Shown here piece after piece: positions 9,533-17,840 of a stretch of 64,000 nucleotides of DNA (positions are counted from its first letter, which is position 1; each line of letters starts with the position of its first letter). The notes beneath the pieces are model-generated. The model saw only the letters and a program-made list of their open reading frames with translations. It was not told the origin of the DNA and ran no database searches. The stretch spans positions 62,001-126,000 of the forward strand of contig JAFLCU010000010.1 in assembly GCA_017303355.1 (NCBI GenBank). Direction: 5' to 3'. A program made the translations under genes and the position numbers. This stretch comes from Caulobacterales bacterium (GTDB taxonomy: Bacteria; Pseudomonadota; Alphaproteobacteria; Caulobacterales; Aquidulcibacteraceae).

Positions 9533-10996
9533 ATGAGCCACGAGCATTTTGACGTTTTGATTGTCGGCGCCGGCATCTCCGGCGTGGGCGCGGCGTGGCA
9601 TCTGAAGCACCAATGTCCGGACAAGAGTTTCGCGGTGCTCGAAGCGCTGGAGAGCTTCGGCGGCACGTGGCTGATGCACAAATATCCCGGCGTGCGCTCG
9701 GATAGCGATCTCTACACGTTCGGGTATCGCTTCAAGCCGTGGCTCGGCGCGCCGATCGCGACGGCGGACGAAATCCTCAGCTACATGAGCGAGGTGATCG
9801 AAGAAAACGATCTCGCGTCGCACATTCGTTATCAGCACAAAATCGCCTCCGCCTCGTTCTCGCGCAAAACCAATCTGTGGACGCTGGAGGTGGTGCGCAC
9901 TGATACGGGCGAGCGGCGCGTCTTCACCTGCAATTTCCTCTGGATGTGCCAAGGGTATTATCGCCACGCCGAAGGCTACACGCCCGATTGGCCGGGGCTG
10001 AAGGATTACAGAGGGCGGGTCATCCATCCGCAAACTTGGCCAGAGGACGCCGATCTCGCCGGCAAGGAAGTGCTGGTGATTGGCTCGGGCGCGACAACCG
10101 CCACCGTCGTTCCCGCCATTGCCGGCGAATGCAAACACGTGACGGTGCTGCAGCGCTCGCCGACCTATTTCATTCCAGGCCGCAACATCAACGAACTCGT
10201 CGATCTGCTGCGCCAGATCGACGTGGACGAGACCTGGATTCACGAAATCGCGCGCAAGAAAATTCTGTTCGACCAGGATCAGTTCACGCGCCGCTCATTC
10301 GACGAGCCGGAAACGTTGAAGGAAGAATTGCTGACGGGCGTGCGGGCTTTCGTCGGGCCAGATTACGACATGACGCATTTCACGCCGCACTATCGGCCAT
10401 GGCGGCAGCGCATCGCCTTCGTGCCAGATGGCGATCTCTTCCAAGGCATCGCCGCCGGCAAGGCCACGATGGTGACCGATGAGATCGACCGCTTCACCGA
10501 AAGCGGCGTGCTGCTCAAGAGCGGCAAGGAGGTGAAGGCCGACGTCGTCATCACGGCGACGGGTTTCAATCTCAGCGTCCTTGGCGACATTCCGTTCAGC
10601 GTCGACGGTGAGCCAGTGAATTTCGCCGACACGGTCACCTATCGCGGCATGATGTTCACTGGCGTGCCCAACATGGTCTGGGTGTTCGGCTATTTCCGCG
10701 CCAGCTGGACATTGCGTGTCGATCTGCTCGGCGATTTCGTGTGCCGCTTGCTGAAGCACATGGACGAAAAGGGCGTGCATCGCGTCGAACCCGCGATCCC
10801 GGCCGGTGACGCAGGCATGGCGCTGTCGCCCTGGATTGATCCGGAGAATTTCAATCCGGGCTATCTCATGCGCAGCATGCATCTTCTGCCGAAACGCGGC
10901 GCCAAGCACGAATGGCAGCACACGCAAGATTATTGGCGCGAGAAACAAGAAATTCCCGCGATCGATCTTGACGGCGCGGAATTCCGCTACGGTTAA
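9533..10996 (+). CDS. Flavin-containing (Baeyer-Villiger-type) monooxygenase
   Basis: 487 aa. An N-terminal FAD-binding Rossmann motif (IVGAGISGVGAAWHL at ~8-22) is followed by GGTW and YPGVRSDSD, typical of class B flavoprotein monooxygenases. The fingerprint region reads YRGRVIHPQTW (Tyr in place of the usual first Phe of FxGxxxHxxxW). The NADPH-binding motif is VIGSGATTATVV, and ATGF near residue 343 completes the set. It should insert oxygen next to a ketone or into a heteroatom using NADPH and O2. The substrate is unknown. It is the first gene right of the first island. Confidence 0.85.
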   Translation: MSHEHFDVLIVGAGISGVGAAWHLKHQCPDKSFAVLEALESFGGTWLMHKYPGVRSDSDLYTFGYRFKPWLGAPIATADEILSYMSEVIEENDLASHIRYQHKIASASFSRKTNLWTLEVVRTDTGERRVFTCNFLWMCQGYYRHAEGYTPDWPGLKDYRGRVIHPQTWPEDADLAGKEVLVIGSGATTATVVPAIAGECKHVTVLQRSPTYFIPGRNINELVDLLRQIDVDETWIHEIARKKILFDQDQFTRRSFDEPETLKEELLTGVRAFVGPDYDMTHFTPHYRPWRQRIAFVPDGDLFQGIAAGKATMVTDEIDRFTESGVLLKSGKEVKADVVITATGFNLSVLGDIPFSVDGEPVNFADTVTYRGMMFTGVPNMVWVFGYFRASWTLRVDLLGDFVCRLLKHMDEKGVHRVEPAIPAGDAGMALSPWIDPENFNPGYLMRSMHLLPKRGAKHEWQHTQDYWREKQEIPAIDLDGAEFRYG

Positions 10997-11051
10997 TCGG
11001 TGACGCGTTTAGTGCTGTGCGCTCAGTTCGGGGCGCCTGTGATTGGCGCGG

Positions 11052-13244
11052 CTAGGGTCGCATGCCTAATTCCAGATAGCTCTGCGACCCGAATGTGAGC
11101 CGGAGCGGCTCGCCCGCATCGGCGACGGTTTCATCGCTCACGTCGCGGCCCGTACCATAATTGATTTGTAGGTCTCGACTGCGCGGCGCGCCAATCAGCG
11201 CGATGATGCGGCTGCCGCGCTCGATGCGGCGTCCCATCAATGTGTCGCTTTCGAATGCTAGCGTATGTGCGCGGCCCGGCGTCAACAGACGACGCTGGGT
11301 GCGATCGGCCATGTGACTGGCGCGCGCGAGATACGAGGCGAGATGGATGTATTCGCCATCCTCGCGTTGCTCGAACAGCGTCACGCTGAGATCCACGTCG
11401 CGCTTGTTGATGGTGATGTTCAAACTGCCCGCGAACGTGCCAACGAACTCGGTGCGGCGTTCGAACGGCGCGCTAGCGAACGTCAAGGCGTTGCGCGTGT
11501 CGAGTTCGTCGAATGAGCCCTCAAAGTCGACATCGCTACGGTCCGCGAAATCGACCATCAATTCAGGCCCGTCGCCGGAAGCGGCGGTCCTGCTGAGCGC
11601 ATAATTGTCGCCGTCGCGGTTGTTGGTGAGGTGCAGCCGTAACCGCTGGGTCGCCATGGCTTCCAGGCTTGTCGCATGGCGCCAACGATTGGTCCCCATC
11701 ACTTGAAAGTTGATGCGATCACGCAGCAGTTCCGGGAGTGGCGTGCTGCGGAACACGTGATCGAACCATTGTAAACGGATTGCTTGCAAATCAAGGCGCG
11801 CAACCTCATCGATGTCGTGGCCCGCGATGCTGGCTTGAACGCCTGTCGTCATCGCCGTGTGATGGTAAGGGCCGATGAGCAGGCGGTGGTCCGCATTAGG
11901 GCGGAAGCGTGTGTGTTCGCGTAGATAGTGTAGCGCGCCAACAACGCCGCCGTCATAATAGCCGGTTTGCACCAGCACGGGAATTTCGATGCTGGCGAAA
12001 TCAGCGTCGTGCGGGATCATGCTTTGCCAATACCCATCGTATGTCGGATGATCGAGCCACGTCTGAAAGATCGGGTTGGGGTGGCCGTCGATGCGCTCCA
12101 TTTCTCTGTAGCTGCGGCCGCTTACATACCAAGTGCGGTTGAGCGCGGACCAGCGGTCGCGGTCGCCATAATTGAACTCGTCCAAGCCTCGGCCGTCGCT
12201 AACATAGAGTGGCCAAGGATACATGAAGTTTTGGAAGACACCGCCGCGCATGGGCGTGTCGATGCCCGGCGCGTTGCTGGCGTGCGTGGCGATGGCGCGC
12301 AGTGCGGGCGGGTGGTGCGCGGCCGCGGACCAAGCAACAGCGGCATTGTAGCTGCCGCTGAACATGCCGACACGCCCGTCACTCCACGATTGCGCGGCAA
12401 GCCAGTTAATAACCGCGACGGCATCGGCGCCGTCATGCGCGTAAGGGGTAATGGGTCCGGCGCTCGCTGCCTTGCCTCGCGAGAACGCGACGATGCCTGC
12501 ATAGCCGTAAGCGGCCATCTTCGCGGCGTCCGAGACCGCCCAGTCGTCGCGTGCGTAGATCGTGAAGTTCAGAAGCGAGGTGGCGTGTTCGCCCTCCGCC
12601 AAGCGCGGGCGGATAAGCGTGGCGGAGATTTGCGCGCCATCCGGCGTATCGATCAGCAGATCGCGTTCAACAATGAAGCGGCGGTCGAGATCGGCGTTTA
12701 TCAGGGGCTGGAGCGCCGGCAGCAAATAATCCCAAACAACCAAGGCCCGTCGGGCAGCAATAAGTTGCGCCGCGCGTGGGCACGCGTCGATGGCGACGTT
12801 CGCGCATGCTTCAGCGGCCTCCGTCTGCGCGTCCCGTAGTCGAGCAATGTTGCCATTAAAGAGCGGAAGGACATCGACGGCTTCGCGGTCGGGCAGCCGG
12901 CCGTATAATTCGGCAAACGCCCGCGCGAGCGCGTGCGGCTTTGAGGCGCCTTCCTGCTCGTAGCGCATGGCGCGGGCGTAGATGCGCCAGGGTGTTTGAG
13001 CGCGCGCACGATGGGGTTCGTGTTCCTGATAACGTGCGGCGAGGCGCTCGAAAGTCGTTTCGGCCTCGCGATACCGATTTGCAGCGAGTTGGAGCCGGGC
13101 AAGCGTAGTTAGTTCGGCGGGTTGGGTCGCTACCGTGTGTTCCTGGATCAGCGTGTCGAGGAAGTTCAGGCGCGCCGGCTGCGCTTCCGCAGTCACGGCG
13201 GACACAGTGACAAGTGCAGCTAGAACGATCTTCACAATGCGCAT
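11052..13244 (-). CDS. Secreted CocE/NonD-family hydrolase
   Basis: 730 aa from ATG 13244, preceded by GGGAG. The longer reading frame up to 13319 has no better signal. An N-terminal signal peptide (IVKIVLAALVTVSAVTAEA) predicts export to the periplasm or outside. The middle has the alpha/beta hydrolase core of X-Pro dipeptidyl-peptidase/CocE proteins: an N-terminal DLLIDTPDGAQISATLIRP strand pair and the nucleophile elbow GMFSGSYNAAVAW. The catalytic Asp/His partners probably lie in the PVLVQTGYYDGG and LIGPYHHT segments. A C-terminal jelly-roll domain binds the acyl chain or peptide. About 220 residues before the catalytic domain are helical, TPR-like. Substrate unknown (peptide, ester or acylated antibiotic). 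Confidence 0.8.
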   Translation of the reverse strand: MRIVKIVLAALVTVSAVTAEAQPARLNFLDTLIQEHTVATQPAELTTLARLQLAANRYREAETTFERLAARYQEHEPHRARAQTPWRIYARAMRYEQEGASKPHALARAFAELYGRLPDREAVDVLPLFNGNIARLRDAQTEAAEACANVAIDACPRAAQLIAARRALVVWDYLLPALQPLINADLDRRFIVERDLLIDTPDGAQISATLIRPRLAEGEHATSLLNFTIYARDDWAVSDAAKMAAYGYAGIVAFSRGKAASAGPITPYAHDGADAVAVINWLAAQSWSDGRVGMFSGSYNAAVAWSAAAHHPPALRAIATHASNAPGIDTPMRGGVFQNFMYPWPLYVSDGRGLDEFNYGDRDRWSALNRTWYVSGRSYREMERIDGHPNPIFQTWLDHPTYDGYWQSMIPHDADFASIEIPVLVQTGYYDGGVVGALHYLREHTRFRPNADHRLLIGPYHHTAMTTGVQASIAGHDIDEVARLDLQAIRLQWFDHVFRSTPLPELLRDRINFQVMGTNRWRHATSLEAMATQRLRLHLTNNRDGDNYALSRTAASGDGPELMVDFADRSDVDFEGSFDELDTRNALTFASAPFERRTEFVGTFAGSLNITINKRDVDLSVTLFEQREDGEYIHLASYLARASHMADRTQRRLLTPGRAHTLAFESDTLMGRRIERGSRIIALIGAPRSRDLQINYGTGRDVSDETVADAGEPLRLTFGSQSYLELGMRP

Positions 13245-13348
13245 GGAGGCTCCCGCTCGATCTCGTGCGGAAACTATTGGCGGCCCAATCCTGCGGAGAA
13301 AAACTCGGCCAACGGACACCAGAACCGATGAATGGGCGGTCTGATCGG

Positions 13349-14167
13349 CTAGAGAAGCAGATCCCGAAGGCGTTTGGAGCCTGATCGACTGGCAGGGATG
13401 CTCTCACCGTTCTCCATATGCACGAGCAAACGGCCGCCGCCAGCGGGTTCGGCGCGTTGCACGTGCTGAACGCTGATGATGCGCGAACGATGAACGCGGA
13501 TGAAGCGCGAGGGATCGAGCGCCTGCTCGAACTCGGCGAGTGTCATTCGAGCGAGATGCCGGCCGTCCAGCGTTGCAACCTCGCAATAATCGTCGGCGCC
13601 GGAGATGCTGACGATCTTATCCACATCCATCGGGACAAAGTCCTCGCCGCTCCTGATGAAATAGCGGCGGAGCAACGAACTGCGTTCGGCGGGAGGCTGA
13701 GGCAGAGCGACGGTCGCGGAGGCCGGACGTGCGTGGATGTACGCGAGTGCGGCAAACACGCCGTAGGTCGTGAGATTTTGCAGCAGCTGCCAGGCGCTCG
13801 CCGGATGCGGGAACGGACGCACGGTGAATTGCACGATGGAAGCCGCTCCCGCTATGCCGAGCATGACAGTGATGAGCCAATAGGTCAGAAGCGCAAACGC
13901 CGCGCCGATGATGAGGTGGGCCGGAAGCTGGATGAACCCGGGGCGGCCGACCACTTGCGTGCGCACAAGCCAATAGGCGCCGATACCGAACAGCATGGTA
14001 GGGATTGTGTTGGCGGCGCTGGCAACGGCGGCTTGTAGCGGCGTCAGCTCCCTGGCGACGCCCAGCGTCATGGCATACGCGATGAAAATGACTGCCGCGC
14101 ATGCGGCGGCAAAGACGAATCCGTTTGGGCTGGGTGCGACGGCGTCGATTGTGCGGTCTGGCTTCAT
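13349..14167 (-). CDS. Membrane-anchored LytTR-domain transcriptional regulator
   Basis: 272 aa. Residues 1-150 contain about four transmembrane helices (FVFAAACAAVIFIAYAM, ANTIPTMLFGIGAYWLV, LIIGAAFALLTYWLITV, LTTYGVFAALAYIHA). Residues ~170-272 form a LytTR DNA-binding domain: VPMDVDKIVSISGADDYCE, LARMTLAEFEQAL, FIRVHRSRIISVQHV and a C-terminal strand. Such proteins are membrane-bound one-component regulators sensing an unknown signal. It lies between the CocE-like hydrolase and a TetR gene, all on the minus strand, and may regulate the adjacent hydrolase. Confidence 0.85.
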   Translation of the reverse strand: MKPDRTIDAVAPSPNGFVFAAACAAVIFIAYAMTLGVARELTPLQAAVASAANTIPTMLFGIGAYWLVRTQVVGRPGFIQLPAHLIIGAAFALLTYWLITVMLGIAGAASIVQFTVRPFPHPASAWQLLQNLTTYGVFAALAYIHARPASATVALPQPPAERSSLLRRYFIRSGEDFVPMDVDKIVSISGADDYCEVATLDGRHLARMTLAEFEQALDPSRFIRVHRSRIISVQHVQRAEPAGGGRLLVHMENGESIPASRSGSKRLRDLLL

Positions 14168-14214
14168 GGGTCGGACTATGACGGCCGGCGCTTAGCTGGT
14201 CCAGGCGGCTACGC

Positions 14215-14826
14215 TCAATCGCCACCGCGCCAGCTGCTCGGGTGGGCCACATGTTTCACCAACAGGGCCATAGCGAGGTCGCGCGTGTGGCCGGCGGGTT
14301 TGCCCATCAGTGTTGACAAGGCGCGCCCGAACAATCCGACGCCCATCGCGAGCACGACGCTCGCCATGATCAGATCTTCCGCTTCGGCCGGCGTCATGAG
14401 CGTGCGCTCGGAAAGTCTGGCGACGACCTTCTGCACCGCGCCGCGCACCATCGTCATGCGCTTGGCTTCGCCCGTCATTTCCAGCCACGCGGCCAAACGT
14501 GCGACGCCGGGCGCCTCGAAGGCGTCGAACAAGGTCTGCGCGCCAGCGGGCGAAGGTTCCGCGCCGACCTCGCTGACCGCCAGGATGCGTGCGACGAGGT
14601 CCGCCACCATCCGCTCCATCAGCGCGGTCTGCACCTCGTCGATCGAGCCGAAATGATGCAGCACAGAGGCGTTGGCGATGCCTGCTTCGGCGGCGACGTC
14701 CGCGAGTTTCAACGCTTGGGGCCCCTGCGCCACGAGCAGGCGCTCGGCTGCGGCGAGAATGTTCTCCCGCGCCGCCTCGGGCGAACGCCGCACCCGGGGA
14801 ACCTTGCCAGTTTTTATTATTGACAT
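14215..14826 (-). CDS. TetR-family transcriptional regulator
   Basis: 203 aa from ATG 14826. The N-terminal TetR helix-turn-helix reads ARENILAAAERLLVAQG, then LADVAAEAGIANASVLHHFGS. The C-terminal ligand-binding domain is helical and not conserved enough to name a ligand. It is divergent from a PF10118 hydrolase gene with 66 bp between the starts. A TATTGA-N8-TCAATA palindrome overlaps its start codon, suggesting autoregulation and control of the divergent gene. A longer reading frame upstream lacks family support. Confidence 0.85.
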   Translation of the reverse strand: MSIIKTGKVPRVRRSPEAARENILAAAERLLVAQGPQALKLADVAAEAGIANASVLHHFGSIDEVQTALMERMVADLVARILAVSEVGAEPSPAGAQTLFDAFEAPGVARLAAWLEMTGEAKRMTMVRGAVQKVVARLSERTLMTPAEAEDLIMASVVLAMGVGLFGRALSTLMGKPAGHTRDLAMALLVKHVAHPSSWRGGD

Positions 14827-14837
14827 TTTTATCAATA
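14818..14837 (+). promoter_or_regulatory. Candidate TetR operator
   Basis: A perfect 6-bp-arm inverted repeat TATTGA-N8-TCAATA lies in the only AT-rich stretch between the divergent TetR and PF10118 genes and covers the TetR start codon. Position and symmetry fit an autoregulatory operator. This is inference only. Confidence 0.4.
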
Positions 14838-14892
14838 GAGCCGATTTGGGAGGTGAGCGCAAACAACAAGCCAAAGGCTAGGGAAGCTCGCC

Positions 14893-15738
14893 ATGACCGA
14901 CAAGCGCACACCCGAAAGCGTCACCATCGCGCCGCGCGACATTCGTTTTGATGTCGAAAGCGCCAAGCAGGGCCACTGGCTGGGCGGTGACCCTGTCGGC
15001 ACCGCTGTGTTCAACGCGCTGTCGCTGACGTTTCCCGATGGCGAGCGTTTGTTCATGGACGCGGTGCGTCATTTTCGCGGGCAAGTGAGCGGCAAGCTCG
15101 CCGAGGATGTGCGTGGCTTCATCGCGCAGGAGGCGATCCACTCGCGTGAACATCACCAGCTCAATCAGCTGATCGACCGCGAGAAATATCCAGTCGCCGA
15201 GATCGAGGCCGAGATTCAGGAACGCATTGCGTTTTCGCGTTCGCGCGGGCCGATGCGCATGCTGATCGCAACCATCGCGCTGGAGCATTTCACGGCGATG
15301 ATGGCCGAGATGCATGCGCTGCATCAGGATTTGTTCGACAAGGTCGAGCCGGGCATCGAGCGCATGTGGCGCTGGCACGCCATGGAAGAGACCGAACACA
15401 AAGCGGTCGCCTATGACGTGTTCATGGTGGCGGCGCGCGATTGGACGCCGTGGCAGCGTTATTTGCGGCGCACGATTTCGATGGCGATCATCACCTATTT
15501 CTTCACCAACAATATCGCCCGCTACGCCGCGCGCCTGCTGGAAGCAGACGGCTACGCACCCGATGCGGCGCTGAAAGCGGTGAAGGAATTTGTCTGGAAG
15601 AAGCCAGGCATTTTCAGCCGCGGCTGGAAGACCTATTTCGCCTGGTATCGTCCGGGCTTCCATCCGTGGGACCAGGACACGCGTGAACTGGTTGCCGGCT
15701 GGAAGGCCGAGTTCGACGCGGCGCCAGCGGCCGCTTAG
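14893..15738 (+). CDS. PF10118-type metal-dependent hydrolase
   Basis: 281 aa. The fold of this family (ferritin-like helical, predicted di-metal) is supported by the conserved acidic/His pattern: FIAQEAIHSREHHQLNQ (~76-92), IALEHFTAMMAEMHA (~114-128) and RWHAMEETEHKAVAYDVF (~157-174). Two E-x2-H-type motifs could chelate a di-iron or other metal pair. Its biochemical role is not established. In alphaproteobacteria it is commonly found beside MpaB-type oxygenases and TetR regulators, as here, which hints at lipid or steroid-like substrate catabolism. It is convergent with the MpaB gene, overlapping by 4 bp. Confidence 0.8.
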   Translation: MTDKRTPESVTIAPRDIRFDVESAKQGHWLGGDPVGTAVFNALSLTFPDGERLFMDAVRHFRGQVSGKLAEDVRGFIAQEAIHSREHHQLNQLIDREKYPVAEIEAEIQERIAFSRSRGPMRMLIATIALEHFTAMMAEMHALHQDLFDKVEPGIERMWRWHAMEETEHKAVAYDVFMVAARDWTPWQRYLRRTISMAIITYFFTNNIARYAARLLEADGYAPDAALKAVKEFVWKKPGIFSRGWKTYFAWYRPGFHPWDQDTRELVAGWKAEFDAAPAAA

Positions 15739-17057
15739 GCTGCTTCGGCGACGCCTTGTGTTGGTTTGTACTTGGCCGCATCGGTTGTGAATTCGGCGTG
15801 GCCATAGCGTTTGAGCAAACCGCGCACGCGCTTCACCAGGATTTTATCGGCAATGTCGCGTAGGCCGGGGACCTGATCGGCGAGCTTGTAGGCCGCCATG
15901 CGGATCGTGATGCCCAGCGCGCCGAGCACGAAAATCAATTGGTCGCGCGGCGTGATCTCCACGCCCATCTCGGTCGCGCGCTTGCGATCGCCCTTCAGGA
16001 ATTCCTTGAGGAAGAAGGTTTTCGCGAAGCTGCGTTCAATCGAGTTGTGCAGCCGATTGGCCAAGGATTGATCGGGCGGCAGATAGGCTGAGAGCGTCGC
16101 ACGCACCAGTTCGCCGCAAGTGGAATCGTCATAACCGCGCCGCAGCGTCGAATTGCGCGCCGTCATCATGCGCACCACGCCTTCGGGCGTATCGGCGAGC
16201 AGATCCTCAGGCAGGCCCAGCAGAAAGCAGCGATAGCGGCTGACCTCTACACGTGCACGCTCTTCAGCGGTGAATGTGCGCCGGCCTTCGCCAATGATTT
16301 TGAACGCCATCAAGAACACGGGGATGAGGCCCGCCGGCATTTGATCCACTTGTGGGATCGGCACGCCGTAGATTTTCGCGTCCCAGCGGCCGGAGCGGAT
16401 GGCGTTGAAGCGCACCATGGAATGCATGAGGCGCACCATCGCGGCGGCCTTGAAGCCTTCGCCGTGACGCTCAAGCGCGCCCGGCAGTGTCGTGGTGGCG
16501 AAGAAAGTCGCTGTTTCGTTCACGCGCTTGGCGGCGGTTTCGCTGCTGAGCGTGCCGGTGAGCGCCATCGGCAACGCGGAATATTTGTTGAGGAAGGTGG
16601 CGATGAAGGCGCCCCGCACGGCGAACGGAGCCAAATGCGCAGTGGCGTTGCGTTCAAGCCGTGCACCTTCGCGCACCATGTCCATATCGAGCCAATCTGG
16701 CGTTTGCTCCATCGCGCGAATGAAAGCGACGAGTTCCGTCGGCGCGTCAGCGACATGCTCGACGCCGCGATCACACGCCGCTTGCAGCATCGAGATCAGG
16801 TTGCGGAAACCGTATTGGGGCATCAGCATCGCGTACGCATCGGCCACTACATCGCCCAGCATCGTATAGGCGCGCACGCGCTCCAGATCTTCGTCCGTGA
16901 CGGCGACGCCACTCGGTGCGCGATCCTGAACCACCGCGGCGCTCGGATCGTGCGTGAAGCGCTCGGGATCGCGGTCGAAATCGATGCCGCCATAGAGCGC
17001 CGGCAGCAGCGTCTTCTGTGAAGCGACCTTGGCGCGAACCTGTTCAATCGAAATCAT
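15735..17057 (-). CDS. MpaB-family (DUF2236) oxygenase
   Basis: 440 aa. The MpaB/latex-clearing-protein-related domain is indicated by AAMVRLMHSMVRFNAI near residues 205-220 and by HLAPFAVRGAFIATFLNKYSAL upstream, which contain conserved His/Arg residues presumed to bind heme. Relatives oxidatively cleave polyprenyl or rubber-like chains, or act in meroterpenoid synthesis; most bacterial members are uncharacterised. It is divergent from a TetR gene at 17166 and tail-to-tail with the PF10118 gene. Confidence 0.8.
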   Translation of the reverse strand: MISIEQVRAKVASQKTLLPALYGGIDFDRDPERFTHDPSAAVVQDRAPSGVAVTDEDLERVRAYTMLGDVVADAYAMLMPQYGFRNLISMLQAACDRGVEHVADAPTELVAFIRAMEQTPDWLDMDMVREGARLERNATAHLAPFAVRGAFIATFLNKYSALPMALTGTLSSETAAKRVNETATFFATTTLPGALERHGEGFKAAAMVRLMHSMVRFNAIRSGRWDAKIYGVPIPQVDQMPAGLIPVFLMAFKIIGEGRRTFTAEERARVEVSRYRCFLLGLPEDLLADTPEGVVRMMTARNSTLRRGYDDSTCGELVRATLSAYLPPDQSLANRLHNSIERSFAKTFFLKEFLKGDRKRATEMGVEITPRDQLIFVLGALGITIRMAAYKLADQVPGLRDIADKILVKRVRGLLKRYGHAEFTTDAAKYKPTQGVAEAA

Positions 17058-17092
17058 CGGAATTCCCCGGGCGTTGGGCGCCCCTGAAGAGT

Positions 17093-17113
17093 AATGTAAG
17101 TAAAGCTCACATT
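17093..17113 (+). promoter_or_regulatory. Candidate operator between divergent mpaB-like and tetR genes
   Basis: Imperfect inverted repeat AATGTNAG-N5-CTNACATT (17093-17100 and 17106-17113) in the 108-bp divergent intergenic region. The length and symmetry fit a TetR-family site controlling both genes. The assignment is by position only. Confidence 0.4.
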
Positions 17114-17165
17114 TCGCCTACTCGCCTTCGTTGTAGCGGCATGGCTCGCCCTGAGGAGCGCTTAA

Positions 17166-17765
17166 GTGTCGGAAAAAGAACGCCGAAATCCACGGCAGAT
17201 GCGCGCCGAAGCGACGGTGGACGCGATCCTCGACGCGTCTTTTCAACTTTTAGAAGCCGAGGGCGTCGAGGGGCTGACGACGAACCACATCGCCGCGCGC
17301 GCCGGCGTCAGCATCGGCACGCTCTACCAATACTTCGCGAACAAGCAGGACATTCTGGCCGCGCTCGCGCAGCGCCGTGCCGCCTCGGTGCGCGATGCCA
17401 TTGCTGAGACAATCATTCGCGAGCCTCACATCGGCAGCGTGCGCCAGATCGTGCGTGCGTTGATGCACGGCTTTGAAGGCTCGCCGCGCACGCGCGAGGC
17501 GTTGCTGGACGCACTGTTTCGTGGCGGCGACGACGCGGTGCTAGTGCGTCACCACGAAGCTTTCCTTTCCGCGATCGCCGGCAAGGCGCGTCTGCAAATG
17601 CAACTGACGCCGGAATCGGCGTTCGTGCTGACGCACGCGGCGATCAGCCTGCTGCGCGCGGCGGCCGCCGCGCAAGAGCTCGCCCTGGATGCTACGCGGC
17701 TCGAAGATGAATTGGTGCGATTGATGGAGAGCTATGTCGCGGCGCTCGTGAGCGCGCAGCGTTAG
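17166..17765 (+). CDS. TetR-family transcriptional regulator
   Basis: 199 aa, GTG start with GAGGAG six nt upstream. The helix-turn-helix region is textbook: VDAILDASFQLLEAEG, LTTNHIAARAGVSIGTLYQYFANKQDIL (~34-61). The C-terminal half is all-helical with no known ligand signature. It is divergent from the MpaB-type oxygenase with a candidate palindromic operator between them, so it most likely represses that gene in response to its substrate. Confidence 0.9.
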   Translation: MSEKERRNPRQMRAEATVDAILDASFQLLEAEGVEGLTTNHIAARAGVSIGTLYQYFANKQDILAALAQRRAASVRDAIAETIIREPHIGSVRQIVRALMHGFEGSPRTREALLDALFRGGDDAVLVRHHEAFLSAIAGKARLQMQLTPESAFVLTHAAISLLRAAAAAQELALDATRLEDELVRLMESYVAALVSAQR

Positions 17766-17840
17766 GCCCGCTGGCCAGCCTCCGCCACGAGGGGAAGCGA
17801 AGACTGGCCGAACCGATCGGCGGGAGAGTGCGCCTCTCGG

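Noticed and set aside
9293..10243. 316-aa minus-strand frame over the monooxygenase start
   Set aside because: The plus strand carries complete FAD and NADPH motifs; the antisense frame shows no family.
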